Of a stretch of 64,000 bases of DNA, positions 17,243-27,319 are shown piece by piece; positions within the stretch are counted from its first letter, which is position 1, and the number at the start of each line of letters is the position of its first letter. Below the pieces are notes generated by a model. That model saw only the letters and a list, made by a program, of their open reading frames with translations. It was not told where the DNA came from and did no database searches. The DNA comes from CAVRTM01 sp963696105 (GTDB lineage: Bacteria; Actinomycetota; Actinomycetes; Actinomycetales; Dermatophilaceae): NCBI GenBank assembly GCA_963696105.1, contig CAVOIP010000003.1:310001-374000 (forward strand), read 5' to 3'. The position numbers and the translations under genes are program-made.

Positions 17243-18469
17243 ATGCCGGGGCACGAGTTCTTCACCGCCCTGACGGTCGAGGAGGCACTGAGGGGGTTCC
17301 GGCCCGGACGGCGTACAGCGGTTGAGGTGGTCGCCCTGGGCGACGCGCTGAGCCGGGTCCCCTCCGAGGACGTGGTCGCACCCGCCGCCCTGCCCGGCTT
17401 CGCGCGGTCGACCGTCGACGGGTTCGCCGTCCGGGCGGCCGACACGTACGGCGTCTCCGACGGCCTCCCCGGTTATCTGGACGTCGTCGGTGCGGTGCGC
17501 ATGGGTCACCTCCCCGACGCCGTGGTCAGGCCGGGCACCGCCGTGGCGATCCCGACCGGTGGCGCCCTCCCGCCCGGCGCGGACGCCGTCGTGATGGTGG
17601 AGTACACGCAGGTGGTGGTGCCCGGCACGGTCGAGGTCGTGCGCCCGGCCGCCCCCGGGGACGGGATGGTGCGGGCCGACGAGGACGTGGTGGCGGGCGC
17701 GCGGCTCGTGCCGGCGGGGCGGGCGCTGCGCGCCCAGGACCTCGGGCTGCTGGCCGCGGCGGGGATCCGCGAGGTCCGGGTGCGGGTCCGGCCCACCGTG
17801 GCGATCCTCTCCACCGGCGACGAGGTCGTGCCGGCCACCACCGGCGACCTGCTGCCGGGCCAGGTGCGGGATGCCACGGCGATCGCCCTGGCGGCGCTGG
17901 TCACCGGCGGCGGCGGCACCCCCGACCTGCGGGGCATCGTCCCGGACGACGCGGCGGCGCTCGACCGCGCGCTCCGGGCGGCCCTGTCCACCTGCGACCT
18001 GGCTGTCGTCAGCGCCGGGTCGTCGGTCGGCGCGCGGGACGAGACGGCCGGCGTCATCGCGGGGCTCGGGCCGCCCGGCATCTTCTGCCACGGCCTCGCG
18101 ATCCGCCCGGGCAAGCCCACGGTGCTCGCCGAGTGCGAGGGGGTGCCGGTCATCGGGCTGCCGGGCAACCCGTTGTCGGCGCTCGTGGTCTTCCGGCTGG
18201 TCGGGCTGCCGGTCCTGCGCCTGGTGGGCGGCTGCCTCGAGGCCCCACCCGAACCGGGCACGCGCGCGCGGCTGGGCCACGAGGTCCCGTCGGTCGCGGG
18301 GCGCCTGGACGTCGTGCAGGTGCGCCTGTGCCACGGGGTGGCCGAGCCGGTGTTCGGGCACTCGGCGCTGCTGTCGGTGCTGGCCTCGGCGGACGGCTGC
18401 GTGGTCGTACCCGAGGCCGCCACCGGTCTCGCCGCCGGGTCCGAGGTGAACGTGATGCTGTATGGCTGA
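17243..18469 (+). CDS. moeA: Molybdopterin molybdenumtransferase MoeA
   Basis: Cofactor maturation enzyme of 408 residues that inserts molybdate or tungstate into adenylylated molybdopterin. MoeA hallmarks are PGFARSTVDGFAVRAADT, IPTGGALPPGADAVV, ILSTGDEVV and LPGNPLSALVVF. The ATG comes 11 bases after the NuoEF stop, and its end overlaps the next gene by eight bases. Its position between a tungsten-type AOR operon and a tungstate importer raises the chance that it is the tungsten-selective paralogue, though no residue I can see settles that. Confidence 0.93.
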   Translation: MPGHEFFTALTVEEALRGFRPGRRTAVEVVALGDALSRVPSEDVVAPAALPGFARSTVDGFAVRAADTYGVSDGLPGYLDVVGAVRMGHLPDAVVRPGTAVAIPTGGALPPGADAVVMVEYTQVVVPGTVEVVRPAAPGDGMVRADEDVVAGARLVPAGRALRAQDLGLLAAAGIREVRVRVRPTVAILSTGDEVVPATTGDLLPGQVRDATAIALAALVTGGGGTPDLRGIVPDDAAALDRALRAALSTCDLAVVSAGSSVGARDETAGVIAGLGPPGIFCHGLAIRPGKPTVLAECEGVPVIGLPGNPLSALVVFRLVGLPVLRLVGGCLEAPPEPGTRARLGHEVPSVAGRLDVVQVRLCHGVAEPVFGHSALLSVLASADGCVVVPEAATGLAAGSEVNVMLYG

Positions 18470-20402
18470 CGCCGACGCGGGGCAGGACAGCCCGTTTCTG
18501 CGGGACATCCCCGCCGACGAAGCCCTCGCGGCGTGGCGGGACGCCTGCGCCGCCGGCGGGTGCCCCGAGCACGTTCCCGCCGTCCGCCTCGCTCTCGCCG
18601 ACGCGGTGGGGCGGGTCACCGCGGAGGCCATCTGGGCGCGCCGCTCGTCGCCGGCGTTCGACGCGGCCGCCATGGACGGCATCGCCGTCAGGTCGGCCGC
18701 CACCGTGGGGGCGAGCGAGACCACTCCCCTGCAGCTGACGCCCGAGGACTACGACGTCGTGGACACCGGCGATCCGATGCCCCCGGGGCGCGACGCCGTC
18801 GTCATGCGCGAGCAGGTGCACCCTGTGCCGGCCGTCGCCGGCCTGCTCGCCGAGCTGCGCACCGCGGTCCCGCCGTACCAGCACGTCCGGTCCATCGGCG
18901 AGGACATCGCGGCCGGCGAGCTGCTGCTGCCCGAGGGCCACCGGCTGCGCGCGGTGGACGTGGCGGCGGCCGCCGCAGCCGGCGCTCGTTCCCTGCTCGT
19001 CCGACGGGCGCCCCTCGTGGCGGTCGTGCCGACCGGTGACGAGGTCAGGCCGCTCGGGTCCGACCTGCAGCAGGGGGAGATCCCGGACACCAACTCGCTG
19101 ATGCTCGCCGCCCAGGCACGCGAGGCCGGGTGCGTCGCGGTCGTGCTGCCGATCGAGCCGGACGACCCGGACCGCATCGGACGAGCCGTCCGCGCGGCGG
19201 CCGCGGACGCGGACGTGGTGCTCGTGGTCGCGGGCTCGAGCGCCGGGCGCGACGACTACACGGCCCGTGTCGTGGCCGAGCACGGCACCCTCGCCGTGCA
19301 CGGTGTCGCCGTGCGGCCCGGACACCCGGTCGTCCTCGGCCTGGTCGACCACACCCCGGTGGTGGGCTGCCCGGGCTACCCCGTGTCGGCCGCGTTGACC
19401 TTCGACGTCTTCGTCGCCCCCCTCCTGGCCGCGCTCGAGGGAGCGGCGGTACGCCGCCGGCCCGTGACCCAGGCGCACCTCGCCCGCAAGCTCGCCTCGG
19501 TGCTCGGCATGGACGACTGGGTCCGTGTCCGGCTGGGTCAGGTGGCGGGCAGGGTCGTGGCGACCCCGCTCTCCCGCGGGGCGGGCGTGCTCACCTCGCT
19601 GGTGCGGGCCGACGGTCTGCTCGTCGTGCCCGCCTCGACCGAGGGCCACCAGGCCGGCGAGGAGGTCGAGGTCGAGCTGCTGCGCGGGCTGGACGAGGTA
19701 CGGCGGACGATCGTGGTGATCGGGTCGCACGACCTGGTGCTGGACCTGGCCGCCTCACGGCTGCGCGCCCGCGACCCGCGGATCAGCCTCGCCTCGTCCA
19801 ACGTGGGCTCGCTCGGCGGCCTCGTGGCCCTGCGGGACGGGCTGTGCCACCTCGCCGGCTCGCACCTGCTCGACCCGGAGACGGGCGACTACACCCTGCC
19901 GTACGTCGACCGGCTGCTGGAGGGCCGTGGGGTCAGCGTCGTCCGGCTGGTCCGGCGCGACCAAGGCCTTCTGGTCCCACCGGGCAACCCCCTCGACCTG
20001 GCCGACGTCACGGACCTCAGCCGCCGGACCGTCCGCTACGTGAACCGGCAGCGGGGTGCCGGCACGAGGATGCTGCTGGACTCCGAGCTCGCGCGACACG
20101 GGCTCTCGCCGGGGGACGTGAACGGCTACGCCCGCGAGGAGCACACGCACCTCGCGGTGGCCGCTGCCGTCGCGTCGGGCCGTGCCGACTGCGGCCTCGG
20201 CATCCTCGCCGCCGCACGCGCCTTCGGCCTGGACTTCGTCCCGGTGACCACGGAGCCCTACGACCTCGTCGTCGGCGCCGGCCTGCTCGACGCCCCCCTG
20301 CTGGCCCCCTTCTGGGAGCTGCTCCGGTCGGCGGACTTCCGGGCCTCGGTCGAGGACCTGGGCGGTTACGCCACCGACGAGATGGGCCTACGGATCCGCT
20401 AG
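18462..20402 (+). CDS. MoeA-like protein with C-terminal periplasmic-binding-like domain
   Basis: A 646-residue second MoeA paralogue. Residues 1-410 have the MoeA fold (SPAFDAAAMDGIAVRS, PTGDEVRPLG, GCPGYPVSAALTF). From about 415 there is a substrate-binding-protein-like domain without a signal peptide (VIGSHDLVLDLAASRL, YVNRQRGAGTRMLLD, GLGILAAARAFGLDFVPV). This two-domain layout is known in archaea and some bacteria and is thought to sense or deliver the oxyanion. It starts inside the end of moeA and ends within the last codons of the convergent tungstate ATPase gene. The SSPAFDAA segment replaces the usual PxFxRSxxDG and may change substrate handling. Confidence 0.88.
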   Translation: MADADAGQDSPFLRDIPADEALAAWRDACAAGGCPEHVPAVRLALADAVGRVTAEAIWARRSSPAFDAAAMDGIAVRSAATVGASETTPLQLTPEDYDVVDTGDPMPPGRDAVVMREQVHPVPAVAGLLAELRTAVPPYQHVRSIGEDIAAGELLLPEGHRLRAVDVAAAAAAGARSLLVRRAPLVAVVPTGDEVRPLGSDLQQGEIPDTNSLMLAAQAREAGCVAVVLPIEPDDPDRIGRAVRAAAADADVVLVVAGSSAGRDDYTARVVAEHGTLAVHGVAVRPGHPVVLGLVDHTPVVGCPGYPVSAALTFDVFVAPLLAALEGAAVRRRPVTQAHLARKLASVLGMDDWVRVRLGQVAGRVVATPLSRGAGVLTSLVRADGLLVVPASTEGHQAGEEVEVELLRGLDEVRRTIVVIGSHDLVLDLAASRLRARDPRISLASSNVGSLGGLVALRDGLCHLAGSHLLDPETGDYTLPYVDRLLEGRGVSVVRLVRRDQGLLVPPGNPLDLADVTDLSRRTVRYVNRQRGAGTRMLLDSELARHGLSPGDVNGYAREEHTHLAVAAAVASGRADCGLGILAAARAFGLDFVPVTTEPYDLVVGAGLLDAPLLAPFWELLRSADFRASVEDLGGYATDEMGLRIR

Positions 20403-21473
20403 GCGGCCGCGTTCCCCGGCGCAGGAGGGCCGGCGCACCAGGGCGGCGGCCGACGGGCGGACCGTCACGGTCACCTCGTCGCCCACCGCCGGCGGTGGCC
20501 GCTCCCAGGGCACGTGCGCGGTGAGGGGCGCCGGACCGCGCAGCTCGACGCGCCAGTGCCCCGGCCCGGGACCGACCTCGGTCACGCGGAAGGAGCCGTC
20601 GCCGTGGGCGTGCGGACCGAGCAGCAGCCCGCCGGCCCACGCCGCGAGGACAACAGGCCCGGGAGGGCCTGGACAGCCGCGCCACAGCAGGGCGCGCCCC
20701 ACCCGTACGTCGCCCCGCTCGTCCACCACCGCGTCCAGCACGTTCTGGTACCCCACCAGCTGCGCCACGACCACCTCGCGGGGCTGGCGCACGAGGGCGC
20801 AGGGCGTCGCGACCTGCCGCAGCGTCCCGTCGACGAGGACCGCCACCCGGTCGGCCAGCCGCAGTGCCTCGTCGGGCCGGTGGGACACGTGGACCAGCGT
20901 GGTTCCCCGGTCGCCCAGCGCGAGCTCGACATCGGCCAGGAACCGGGCCCGGGACGCGACGTCCAGTGCGGCGGCGGCCTCGTCGAGCAGCAGGATGCCG
21001 GGCCGGGTGACCAGCGCCCGCGCCAGGCTGACGCGTTGCGCCTCGCCACCGGAGAGGGTGCCGGCCCGCCGACCGGCCAGGTGCGCGACGCCGAGCGCGT
21101 CGAGGGCACTCAGGGCGCGCTCGCGCCGCTGCGAGCGCCCCACCTTGCGCCACGCGAGCGGCAGCTCGACGTTACGGGCGACCGTGGAGCCACCCAGGAG
21201 CGCGGCGTGCTGCGCGACGTAGCCGATGTCGCGGCGCACCCGGACCCGTTCGCTGGCGGACGCGGAGGCCGTGTCCGTGCCGCCGATGCGCACGCTGCCG
21301 CTGGTCGGTGGCTCGACGGCGGCGAGGAGCCGCAGCATCGTCGTCTTCCCCGCGCCGTTGGGCCCGAGGACCGCGAGGCGCTCGCCGGGGTGGACGGTGA
21401 GCTGGTCGATCGACAGGATCTCGCGGGCGCCACGGCGGTGACGGACGTCGACGAGGCTCAGGGCCGCGACCAC
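20388..21473 (-). CDS. tupC: Tungstate/molybdate ABC transporter ATP-binding protein (TupC-like)
   Basis: Cytoplasmic ATPase subunit of 361 residues. Walker A is GPNGAGKTT (37-45), the signature LSGGEAQRVSLARAL, and Walker B ILLLDEAAAALD. The C-terminal 120 residues form a small beta-rich regulatory extension. Its first codons overlap the permease gene by 16 bases. Walker B has Glu-Ala-Ala after the Asp rather than the common Glu-Pro. With a TupA-type binding protein it should power tungstate uptake for the AOR/FDH operon on the other strand, whose last 15 bases overlap this gene. Confidence 0.87.
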   Translation of the reverse strand: MVAALSLVDVRHRRGAREILSIDQLTVHPGERLAVLGPNGAGKTTMLRLLAAVEPPTSGSVRIGGTDTASASASERVRVRRDIGYVAQHAALLGGSTVARNVELPLAWRKVGRSQRRERALSALDALGVAHLAGRRAGTLSGGEAQRVSLARALVTRPGILLLDEAAAALDVASRARFLADVELALGDRGTTLVHVSHRPDEALRLADRVAVLVDGTLRQVATPCALVRQPREVVVAQLVGYQNVLDAVVDERGDVRVGRALLWRGCPGPPGPVVLAAWAGGLLLGPHAHGDGSFRVTEVGPGPGHWRVELRGPAPLTAHVPWERPPPAVGDEVTVTVRPSAAALVRRPSCAGERGRLADP

Positions 21474-22114
21474 GTGGTCCCACGCTGCTGCACCGTGGAC
21501 AACGTGGCGTTCACGACGAACGCCAGGACCAGCAGCACCGCGGCGAAGGTCAGCGCCGATCCGAAGTCCCCCCGTCGCACGTCCTCGACGACGGCGGTGG
21601 TCATGACCTGAGTCTGGCCGTGGATGTTGCCGCCGACCATCGTGGCGGCCCCGACCTCCGACAGCGCGTGCCCGAAGCCGGCCATCACCGCGACCAGCAG
21701 CGGCAGCCTCGCCTCCAGCCACAACCGTCCCACCATCTGCCGGCGGTTCGCGCCGAGCGCCTGCAGCTGGTCCGGCAGCTCGTCCGGCAGGAGGCTCAGG
21801 GCGGCGACGGTGATGGCGACGATGAGGGGCGTGGCGATCAGGACCTGCGCGACCACCATCCCCCGCAGCGTGTAGACCAGGTCGAGGCCGCCCAGCGGCC
21901 CGCTGCGCCACAGGAGCATGGCGACGACGAGCCCGACCACCACCGTCGGCACCGCCAGGCCGGTGTTGACCATCGCGATGGTGACCCTCCGCCCGCGGGC
22001 ACGGCCCAGGGCCAGCCAGGTGCCCAGCGGGACCCCGACGAGCGTCGCGACGGCGGTGGCACTTCCGGACACCAGGACCGACCGGAGCACCACCTCGGCC
22101 ACCGGGTCCGTCAT
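21458..22114 (-). CDS. tupB: Tungstate/molybdate ABC transporter permease (TupB-like)
   Basis: Inner-membrane permease of 218 residues with about five hydrophobic helices and the binding-protein-dependent loop ALGANRRQMVGRLWLEARLPLL. This EAA-like region and the FGHALSEVGAATMVGGNIHG segment are typical of TupB permeases. It overlaps the upstream binding-protein gene (ATGA) and the downstream ATPase gene. It forms the channel of the same importer. Confidence 0.88.
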   Translation of the reverse strand: MTDPVAEVVLRSVLVSGSATAVATLVGVPLGTWLALGRARGRRVTIAMVNTGLAVPTVVVGLVVAMLLWRSGPLGGLDLVYTLRGMVVAQVLIATPLIVAITVAALSLLPDELPDQLQALGANRRQMVGRLWLEARLPLLVAVMAGFGHALSEVGAATMVGGNIHGQTQVMTTAVVEDVRRGDFGSALTFAAVLLVLAFVVNATLSTVQQRGTTWSRP

Positions 22115-23064
22115 CGGGGCGCCGTCCCCGTGCGGGCATCGGGGAAGAACAGGGGCTGCCCGTACCGCGCGACCCCGAAGTGCCCGATCTCGCGCTGCGT
22201 GGCAGCCGAGGTCACCCACCCGGCGAACTCGCGCGCGCAGCCCAGGTTGGTGCCCGGATGCCGGACGACGATCACGTGGTAGGGGTTGGCCAGCTCGGCG
22301 CCACCCTGGCTGAGGATGCGGAGGTCCAGGTTCCTGGTGGCGAGGAAGGTGCCACGGTCGGAGAGCGTGTACGCCTGCTTCTGGCTGGCGATCGTCAGGG
22401 TCTCCCCCATGCCCTGGCCGGTTCTGACGTACCAGCCGCCGCTCGGCCGGACCCCGGCCCGGTCCCACAGGGCGAGCTCCTTGGCGTTGGTGCCCGAGGC
22501 GTCGGCACGGGACGCGAACGGCGCGTGCGCGGCGGCGATCGCCCTGAGCGCCGCGACCGCGCCCTTGCCGTCCGTATGCGCCGGGTCGTCCCTGGGCCCC
22601 AGCAGGACGAAGTCGTTGTGCATCACCGCCGCCCGGCTGAGCCCGTGGCCCTGAGCCATGTACGTCTCCTCCGCGGCGGGAGAGTGCACCAGCAGCACGT
22701 CGGCGTCCCCCTTGGCGCCCATGGCCAGCGCCTCACCGGACCCCACCGCGACGGTCTTGACCCGGCACCGGCTGCCTGACTCGTACGACGGCACCAGCGT
22801 GTCGAGCAGGCCCGAGTCCTGGGTGCTCGTCGTGGTCCCGAGGATGAGCGTCCCGCCGGGCGCGCTCGAGGACGTGCCACCACGCGGGGCGCTGGTGGCC
22901 TCACCACCATGGCTCGTGCCGCCGGCGCTCTGACTGCTGGCCCTCGGGCCGCCGCAGGCGGCCACCAGCGCGATGCCGACCGCCACCGCGCAGACGCTGC
23001 CCGCTCGTGCAGATCCGCCCACACCGTCACCGTCGTCCGGGCCGACCGTGGGCGCAACCCCCAC
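22111..23064 (-). CDS. tupA: Tungstate-binding lipoprotein (TupA-like)
   Basis: Extracytoplasmic binding protein of 317 residues. A hydrophobic signal ends in the lipobox VAAC, followed by a Ser/Gly-rich linker. The mature domain opens with GTTTSTQDSGLLDTL. The TTTS motif is the hallmark of TupA and related tungstate-selective binders, against molybdate-binding ModA. GEALAMGAKGDADVLLVHSPAAE and FASRADASGTNAKEL also fit. The GTG start has GAGGG about eight bases upstream. It leads a tupABC row convergent with the AOR/FDH/MoeA operon. Selectivity for tungstate over molybdate is a family expectation and was not measured here. Confidence 0.9.
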   Translation of the reverse strand: MGVAPTVGPDDGDGVGGSARAGSVCAVAVGIALVAACGGPRASSQSAGGTSHGGEATSAPRGGTSSSAPGGTLILGTTTSTQDSGLLDTLVPSYESGSRCRVKTVAVGSGEALAMGAKGDADVLLVHSPAAEETYMAQGHGLSRAAVMHNDFVLLGPRDDPAHTDGKGAVAALRAIAAAHAPFASRADASGTNAKELALWDRAGVRPSGGWYVRTGQGMGETLTIASQKQAYTLSDRGTFLATRNLDLRILSQGGAELANPYHVIVVRHPGTNLGCAREFAGWVTSAATQREIGHFGVARYGQPLFFPDARTGTAPR

Positions 23065-23134
23065 CTTGAGGTCCCTCGACGCCGCTACCCGGCGATGGCA
23101 TCCTGACCGCAGGAGCCTGCCCACGGGAGGGACC

Positions 23135-23650
23135 ATGGCCTCGATCCGCGCGGGACGGCACACCGCCGACCTGACTGCCGTTCCGGGCGACGAGCTCGTG
23201 GTGTTCCTGATCGGCATGCGCGTCAACCGCCCGTGGAAGGTCGCGAGCTGGTGGCCGGTCTTCACCGCCATGCCGCGGATGCTGCGTTACCTCCAGCAGC
23301 GGCCGGAGAAGGGCCTGCTCGGCTACCACCAGGCGTTCCTCCCCTCCCCGATGGTCGTGCAGTACTGGCGCTCCTTCGCCGACCTCGAGCGCTTCGCCCG
23401 GGACCGGAACGACCCGCACCTGGAGCCCTGGCGCCAGTTCAACCGGCGGGTTGCCGACAACGGCGACGCGGGCATCTGGCACGAGACCTACCGCGTGCGC
23501 CCGCGCGACATCGAGACGATCTACGGCAACATGCCGGCCCACGGTCTGGCGGCGGCCGTGGGCGTGGTCCCGATTGCGCGCGGCCGGGACTCGGCCGGCG
23601 CGCGCATCGGCGCGCGGCAGGGCGACGACCCGGCGCTGCCGCCCTACTGA
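23135..23650 (+). CDS. DUF4188-like protein
   Basis: A 171-residue protein that resembles the DUF4188 family of uncharacterised proteins, sometimes thought heme- or monooxygenase-like. Visible are MRVNRPWKVASWWPVFTAMP, a central LLGYHQAFLPSPMVVQYWRS and a WHETYRV motif. There is no signal peptide. GGGAGGG three bases before the ATG is a strong ribosome-binding site. It is divergent from tupA with 70 bases between, and its end overlaps the next, convergent gene by seven bases. The function is unknown. Confidence 0.8.
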   Translation: MASIRAGRHTADLTAVPGDELVVFLIGMRVNRPWKVASWWPVFTAMPRMLRYLQQRPEKGLLGYHQAFLPSPMVVQYWRSFADLERFARDRNDPHLEPWRQFNRRVADNGDAGIWHETYRVRPRDIETIYGNMPAHGLAAAVGVVPIARGRDSAGARIGARQGDDPALPPY

Positions 23651-24102
23651 GGACCGCGACCGGGGCGCGGTTCCCGGGACGTGTCCCCGGCCACGGTCCC
23701 GGCGACGGTGGCGCTGCCCGGACGCACCGCCTCGACGTCCTCCCGCAGGCTGCTGACCGTCTCCTCGGGCACCAACGGCATGGCGCGGCGCAGCTCGCCG
23801 ACGCCCGCCGCCCCCAGCGCCGCCGCTCCCCCGGCGTACAGCACCGTCAGGACGGCGGCGGAGGTCCGCGGCGGGAGGACGCGGTCGAGGGTGCGCAGCA
23901 GGAACACCGCAGAGCTGCCCGTCGCGAGGGCACCGAGCACCCCCGCGCCGGCGAGCAGCGCACCGCCCCGGCCGGCACGCCGACCCTTGTCGGCGAGCTC
24001 CGCCTGTGCCGCCCGGATCTCCTCGCGCACCAGCGCACTGACGTCCTGGGTCAACGCCCCGACCAGGTTGCTGGTCATGCGTCCCGCTCCACCAGAGCTC
24101 AT
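23644..24102 (-). CDS. Phage-holin-like membrane protein (Actinobacteriota Holin-X type)
   Basis: A 152-residue protein with two hydrophobic helices (GALLAGAGVLGALATGSSAVFLL and SAAVLTVLYAGGAAALGAAGVG). A charged N-terminus ends with LVREEIRAAQAELADKGRR, the usual start of phage holin family proteins common in actinomycete chromosomes. No prophage genes are near. An in-frame ATG 24 bases downstream also has GGAGCGGGA in front of it and may be the true start. Its cellular role is unknown; members are often envelope-associated rather than lytic. Confidence 0.75.
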   Translation of the reverse strand: MSSGGAGRMTSNLVGALTQDVSALVREEIRAAQAELADKGRRAGRGGALLAGAGVLGALATGSSAVFLLRTLDRVLPPRTSAAVLTVLYAGGAAALGAAGVGELRRAMPLVPEETVSSLREDVEAVRPGSATVAGTVAGDTSREPRPGRGPQ

Positions 24103-24202
24103 GCTTCGCCACTCCGATCCGCCAGGGACCCCTAGGGGCACCGCCGTGGCCGCCTGCCGGCCCGCTCGCCCCAGCGTAGGGCGCGGCCGCGGCTGACGCA
24201 GG

Positions 24203-25459
<1,257 letters not shown>

Positions 25460-25506
25460 GGTCTGTGAGCCTCCTGGGTGCGAGTTCGCCTGTGCTGGGC
25501 CGCGGT

Positions 25507-26349
25507 TCAGCCCTTGACGGCACCGGACGTGAGCCCGGCGACGATCCGGCGCTGGAAGAACAGGACGAGGATGACGACCGGGATCGTCACGATGACGGCG
25601 GCCGCGCAGATGGCGCCGGTGGGCTGCTCGAACTGCGACGCGCCGGTGAAGAAGGCCAGCGCAGCCGGGACGGTGCGTGCCCGCTCGGACGTCAGCGAGA
25701 TCGCGAACACGAAGTCGTTCCAGGCGATGAAGAACGAGATGATCGCAGTGGTGAAGACCCCCGGTGTGGCCAGGGGGATGATCACCTTCCGGAAGGCCTG
25801 CCAGCTGGTGGCCCCGTCCACCTGCGCCGCCTGCTCCATCTCCCAGGGGATCTGCTTGAAGAAGGCCGAGAGGGTCCAGATGCTGATCGGCAGCGTCAGC
25901 GAAAGGTAGGGGATGATCAGGCCGATCTGGGTGTCGAAGAGGCCGATGGCCCGCCACAGGTTGTAGATCGGCGTGACGAGGCTGATGACCGGGAAGATGG
26001 ACACGGCCAGGGCCGTGGTGAGGATGAGCTTCTTGCCCGGGAAGTCCAGGCGGGCGATGGCGTACGCCGCGAACGTCGCGAGGACCACGCTGATCAGCGT
26101 GGCGGACAGGCACACCACGATCGAGTTGCCCAGCGCCGGCAGGAACAGGTCCTTCGCCCCGCCGGTCAGGATGAGCGCGTAGTTGCTCCAGGAGATGTGC
26201 GCCGGGAAGAACTGCCCGTCGGCCAGGTCGCTGCTCGGCTTGAGCGACAGCGACAGCATCCACAGGATCGGGATGATCGAGTACAAGATGATCGGGATCG
26301 CGCCGATCCCGAGCCACGTCTTGGCCCTCGTGGAGAGGTTGGACTCCAT
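25507..26349 (-). CDS. Carbohydrate ABC transporter permease (MalG/SugB type)
   Basis: Membrane permease of 280 residues with six predicted helices and the EAA loop EQAAQVDGATSWQAFRKVIIPLATPG near the C-terminal third. The N-terminus LGIGAIPIILYSIIPILWML is the first helix. It is separated from the first permease by one base and pairs with it to form the channel. Order and type match the mycobacterial LpqY-SugABC trehalose importer. Confidence 0.93.
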   Translation of the reverse strand: MESNLSTRAKTWLGIGAIPIILYSIIPILWMLSLSLKPSSDLADGQFFPAHISWSNYALILTGGAKDLFLPALGNSIVVCLSATLISVVLATFAAYAIARLDFPGKKLILTTALAVSIFPVISLVTPIYNLWRAIGLFDTQIGLIIPYLSLTLPISIWTLSAFFKQIPWEMEQAAQVDGATSWQAFRKVIIPLATPGVFTTAIISFFIAWNDFVFAISLTSERARTVPAALAFFTGASQFEQPTGAICAAAVIVTIPVVILVLFFQRRIVAGLTSGAVKG

Positions 26350-26350
26350 C

Positions 26351-27319
26351 TCAGTCCCCCTTCACCTGGGCGAGGTCGACCTTGAACGCCTTGACGAAGA
26401 CCACGCAGATCCCCACCACGATGAGGAACAGCAGCACCGACACGGCCGACCCCATGCCGATCTCCGCCCGGCTGATCGTCTGGTTGTAGGCGACCAGCGA
26501 CACGGTGGAGGTGTTCTGGGACCCGCCGGTCATGATGAAGACGTTGTCGAAGATACGGAACGCGTCGAGGGTCCTGAAGAGCAGGGCCACCATGATCGCC
26601 GCCTTCATGTTCGGCAGCGTCACCTTGTACAGGCGCTGCCAGAACGTGGCGCCGTCGACCTTGGCGGCCTCGTCCAGCGCGCTGTCGATCTGCGCCAGCC
26701 CGGCGAGCAGCAGCAGGGACATGAACGGCGTCGTCTTCCAGATCTCCGAGAGGCAGATGATCGCCAGCGAGGACCAGGTGCCACCGAACCAGTCGTACGT
26801 CAGCGGGAACGCGCCGAAGGTGAGGGTGTGGAACCAGTGGTTGGCGAAGCCGGAGTCGACGGCGAAGGCGTACTTCCAGGCGAACGCCGAGACCACGGTG
26901 ATGATGGCGTAGGGCAGGAGGATCACCGTCCGCAGCGTCCGGCGCGGGATGACGATGCGGTTCATCACCATGGCCAGCGCCATGCCGAGCACGAACTCCA
27001 CCACGACCGTGACCACGGTGATCACCACCGTGATGCCCACGGCCGCCCACCACAGGCTGTCGGTGAGGATGACCCAGTAGTTGCGCAGCAGGACGAAGCT
27101 GCGCGCGCTCGGGTCGGTGAGGCGGTAGTTGAACAGCGACAGCCACACCGCGTTGATGATCGGGTACGCCGTGACGGCGAGCATGATGACGAACGCCGGG
27201 CCGGCGAGCTTCCAGCCGAGTGAGCGCTCGGCCCGGGCGCGGTCGGACAGCCGTGCCTTCGGTGCCTGGTGGGCCTGCGCGGTGGTCCCCTGACCGGTGT
27301 CGTCCGCGAGGGTCGTCAT
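26351..27319 (-). CDS. Carbohydrate ABC transporter permease (MalF/SugA type)
   Basis: First permease of the importer, 322 residues, with an N-terminal cytoplasmic extension (TAQAHQAPKARLSDRARAER) before six helices. The coupling loop is DEAAKVDGATFWQRLYKVTLPNM. The start overlaps the stop of the binding-protein gene (ATGA). With its partner it forms the transmembrane heterodimer of a trehalose/maltose-type system. Confidence 0.93.
   Translation of the reverse strand: MTTLADDTGQGTTAQAHQAPKARLSDRARAERSLGWKLAGPAFVIMLAVTAYPIINAVWLSLFNYRLTDPSARSFVLLRNYWVILTDSLWWAAVGITVVITVVTVVVEFVLGMALAMVMNRIVIPRRTLRTVILLPYAIITVVSAFAWKYAFAVDSGFANHWFHTLTFGAFPLTYDWFGGTWSSLAIICLSEIWKTTPFMSLLLLAGLAQIDSALDEAAKVDGATFWQRLYKVTLPNMKAAIMVALLFRTLDAFRIFDNVFIMTGGSQNTSTVSLVAYNQTISRAEIGMGSAVSVLLFLIVVGICVVFVKAFKVDLAQVKGD

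Noticed and set aside
23644..24102. Prophage marker (holin)
   Set aside because: No other phage gene, integrase or att-like repeat is nearby; this holin-like family is widespread in actinomycete chromosomes.
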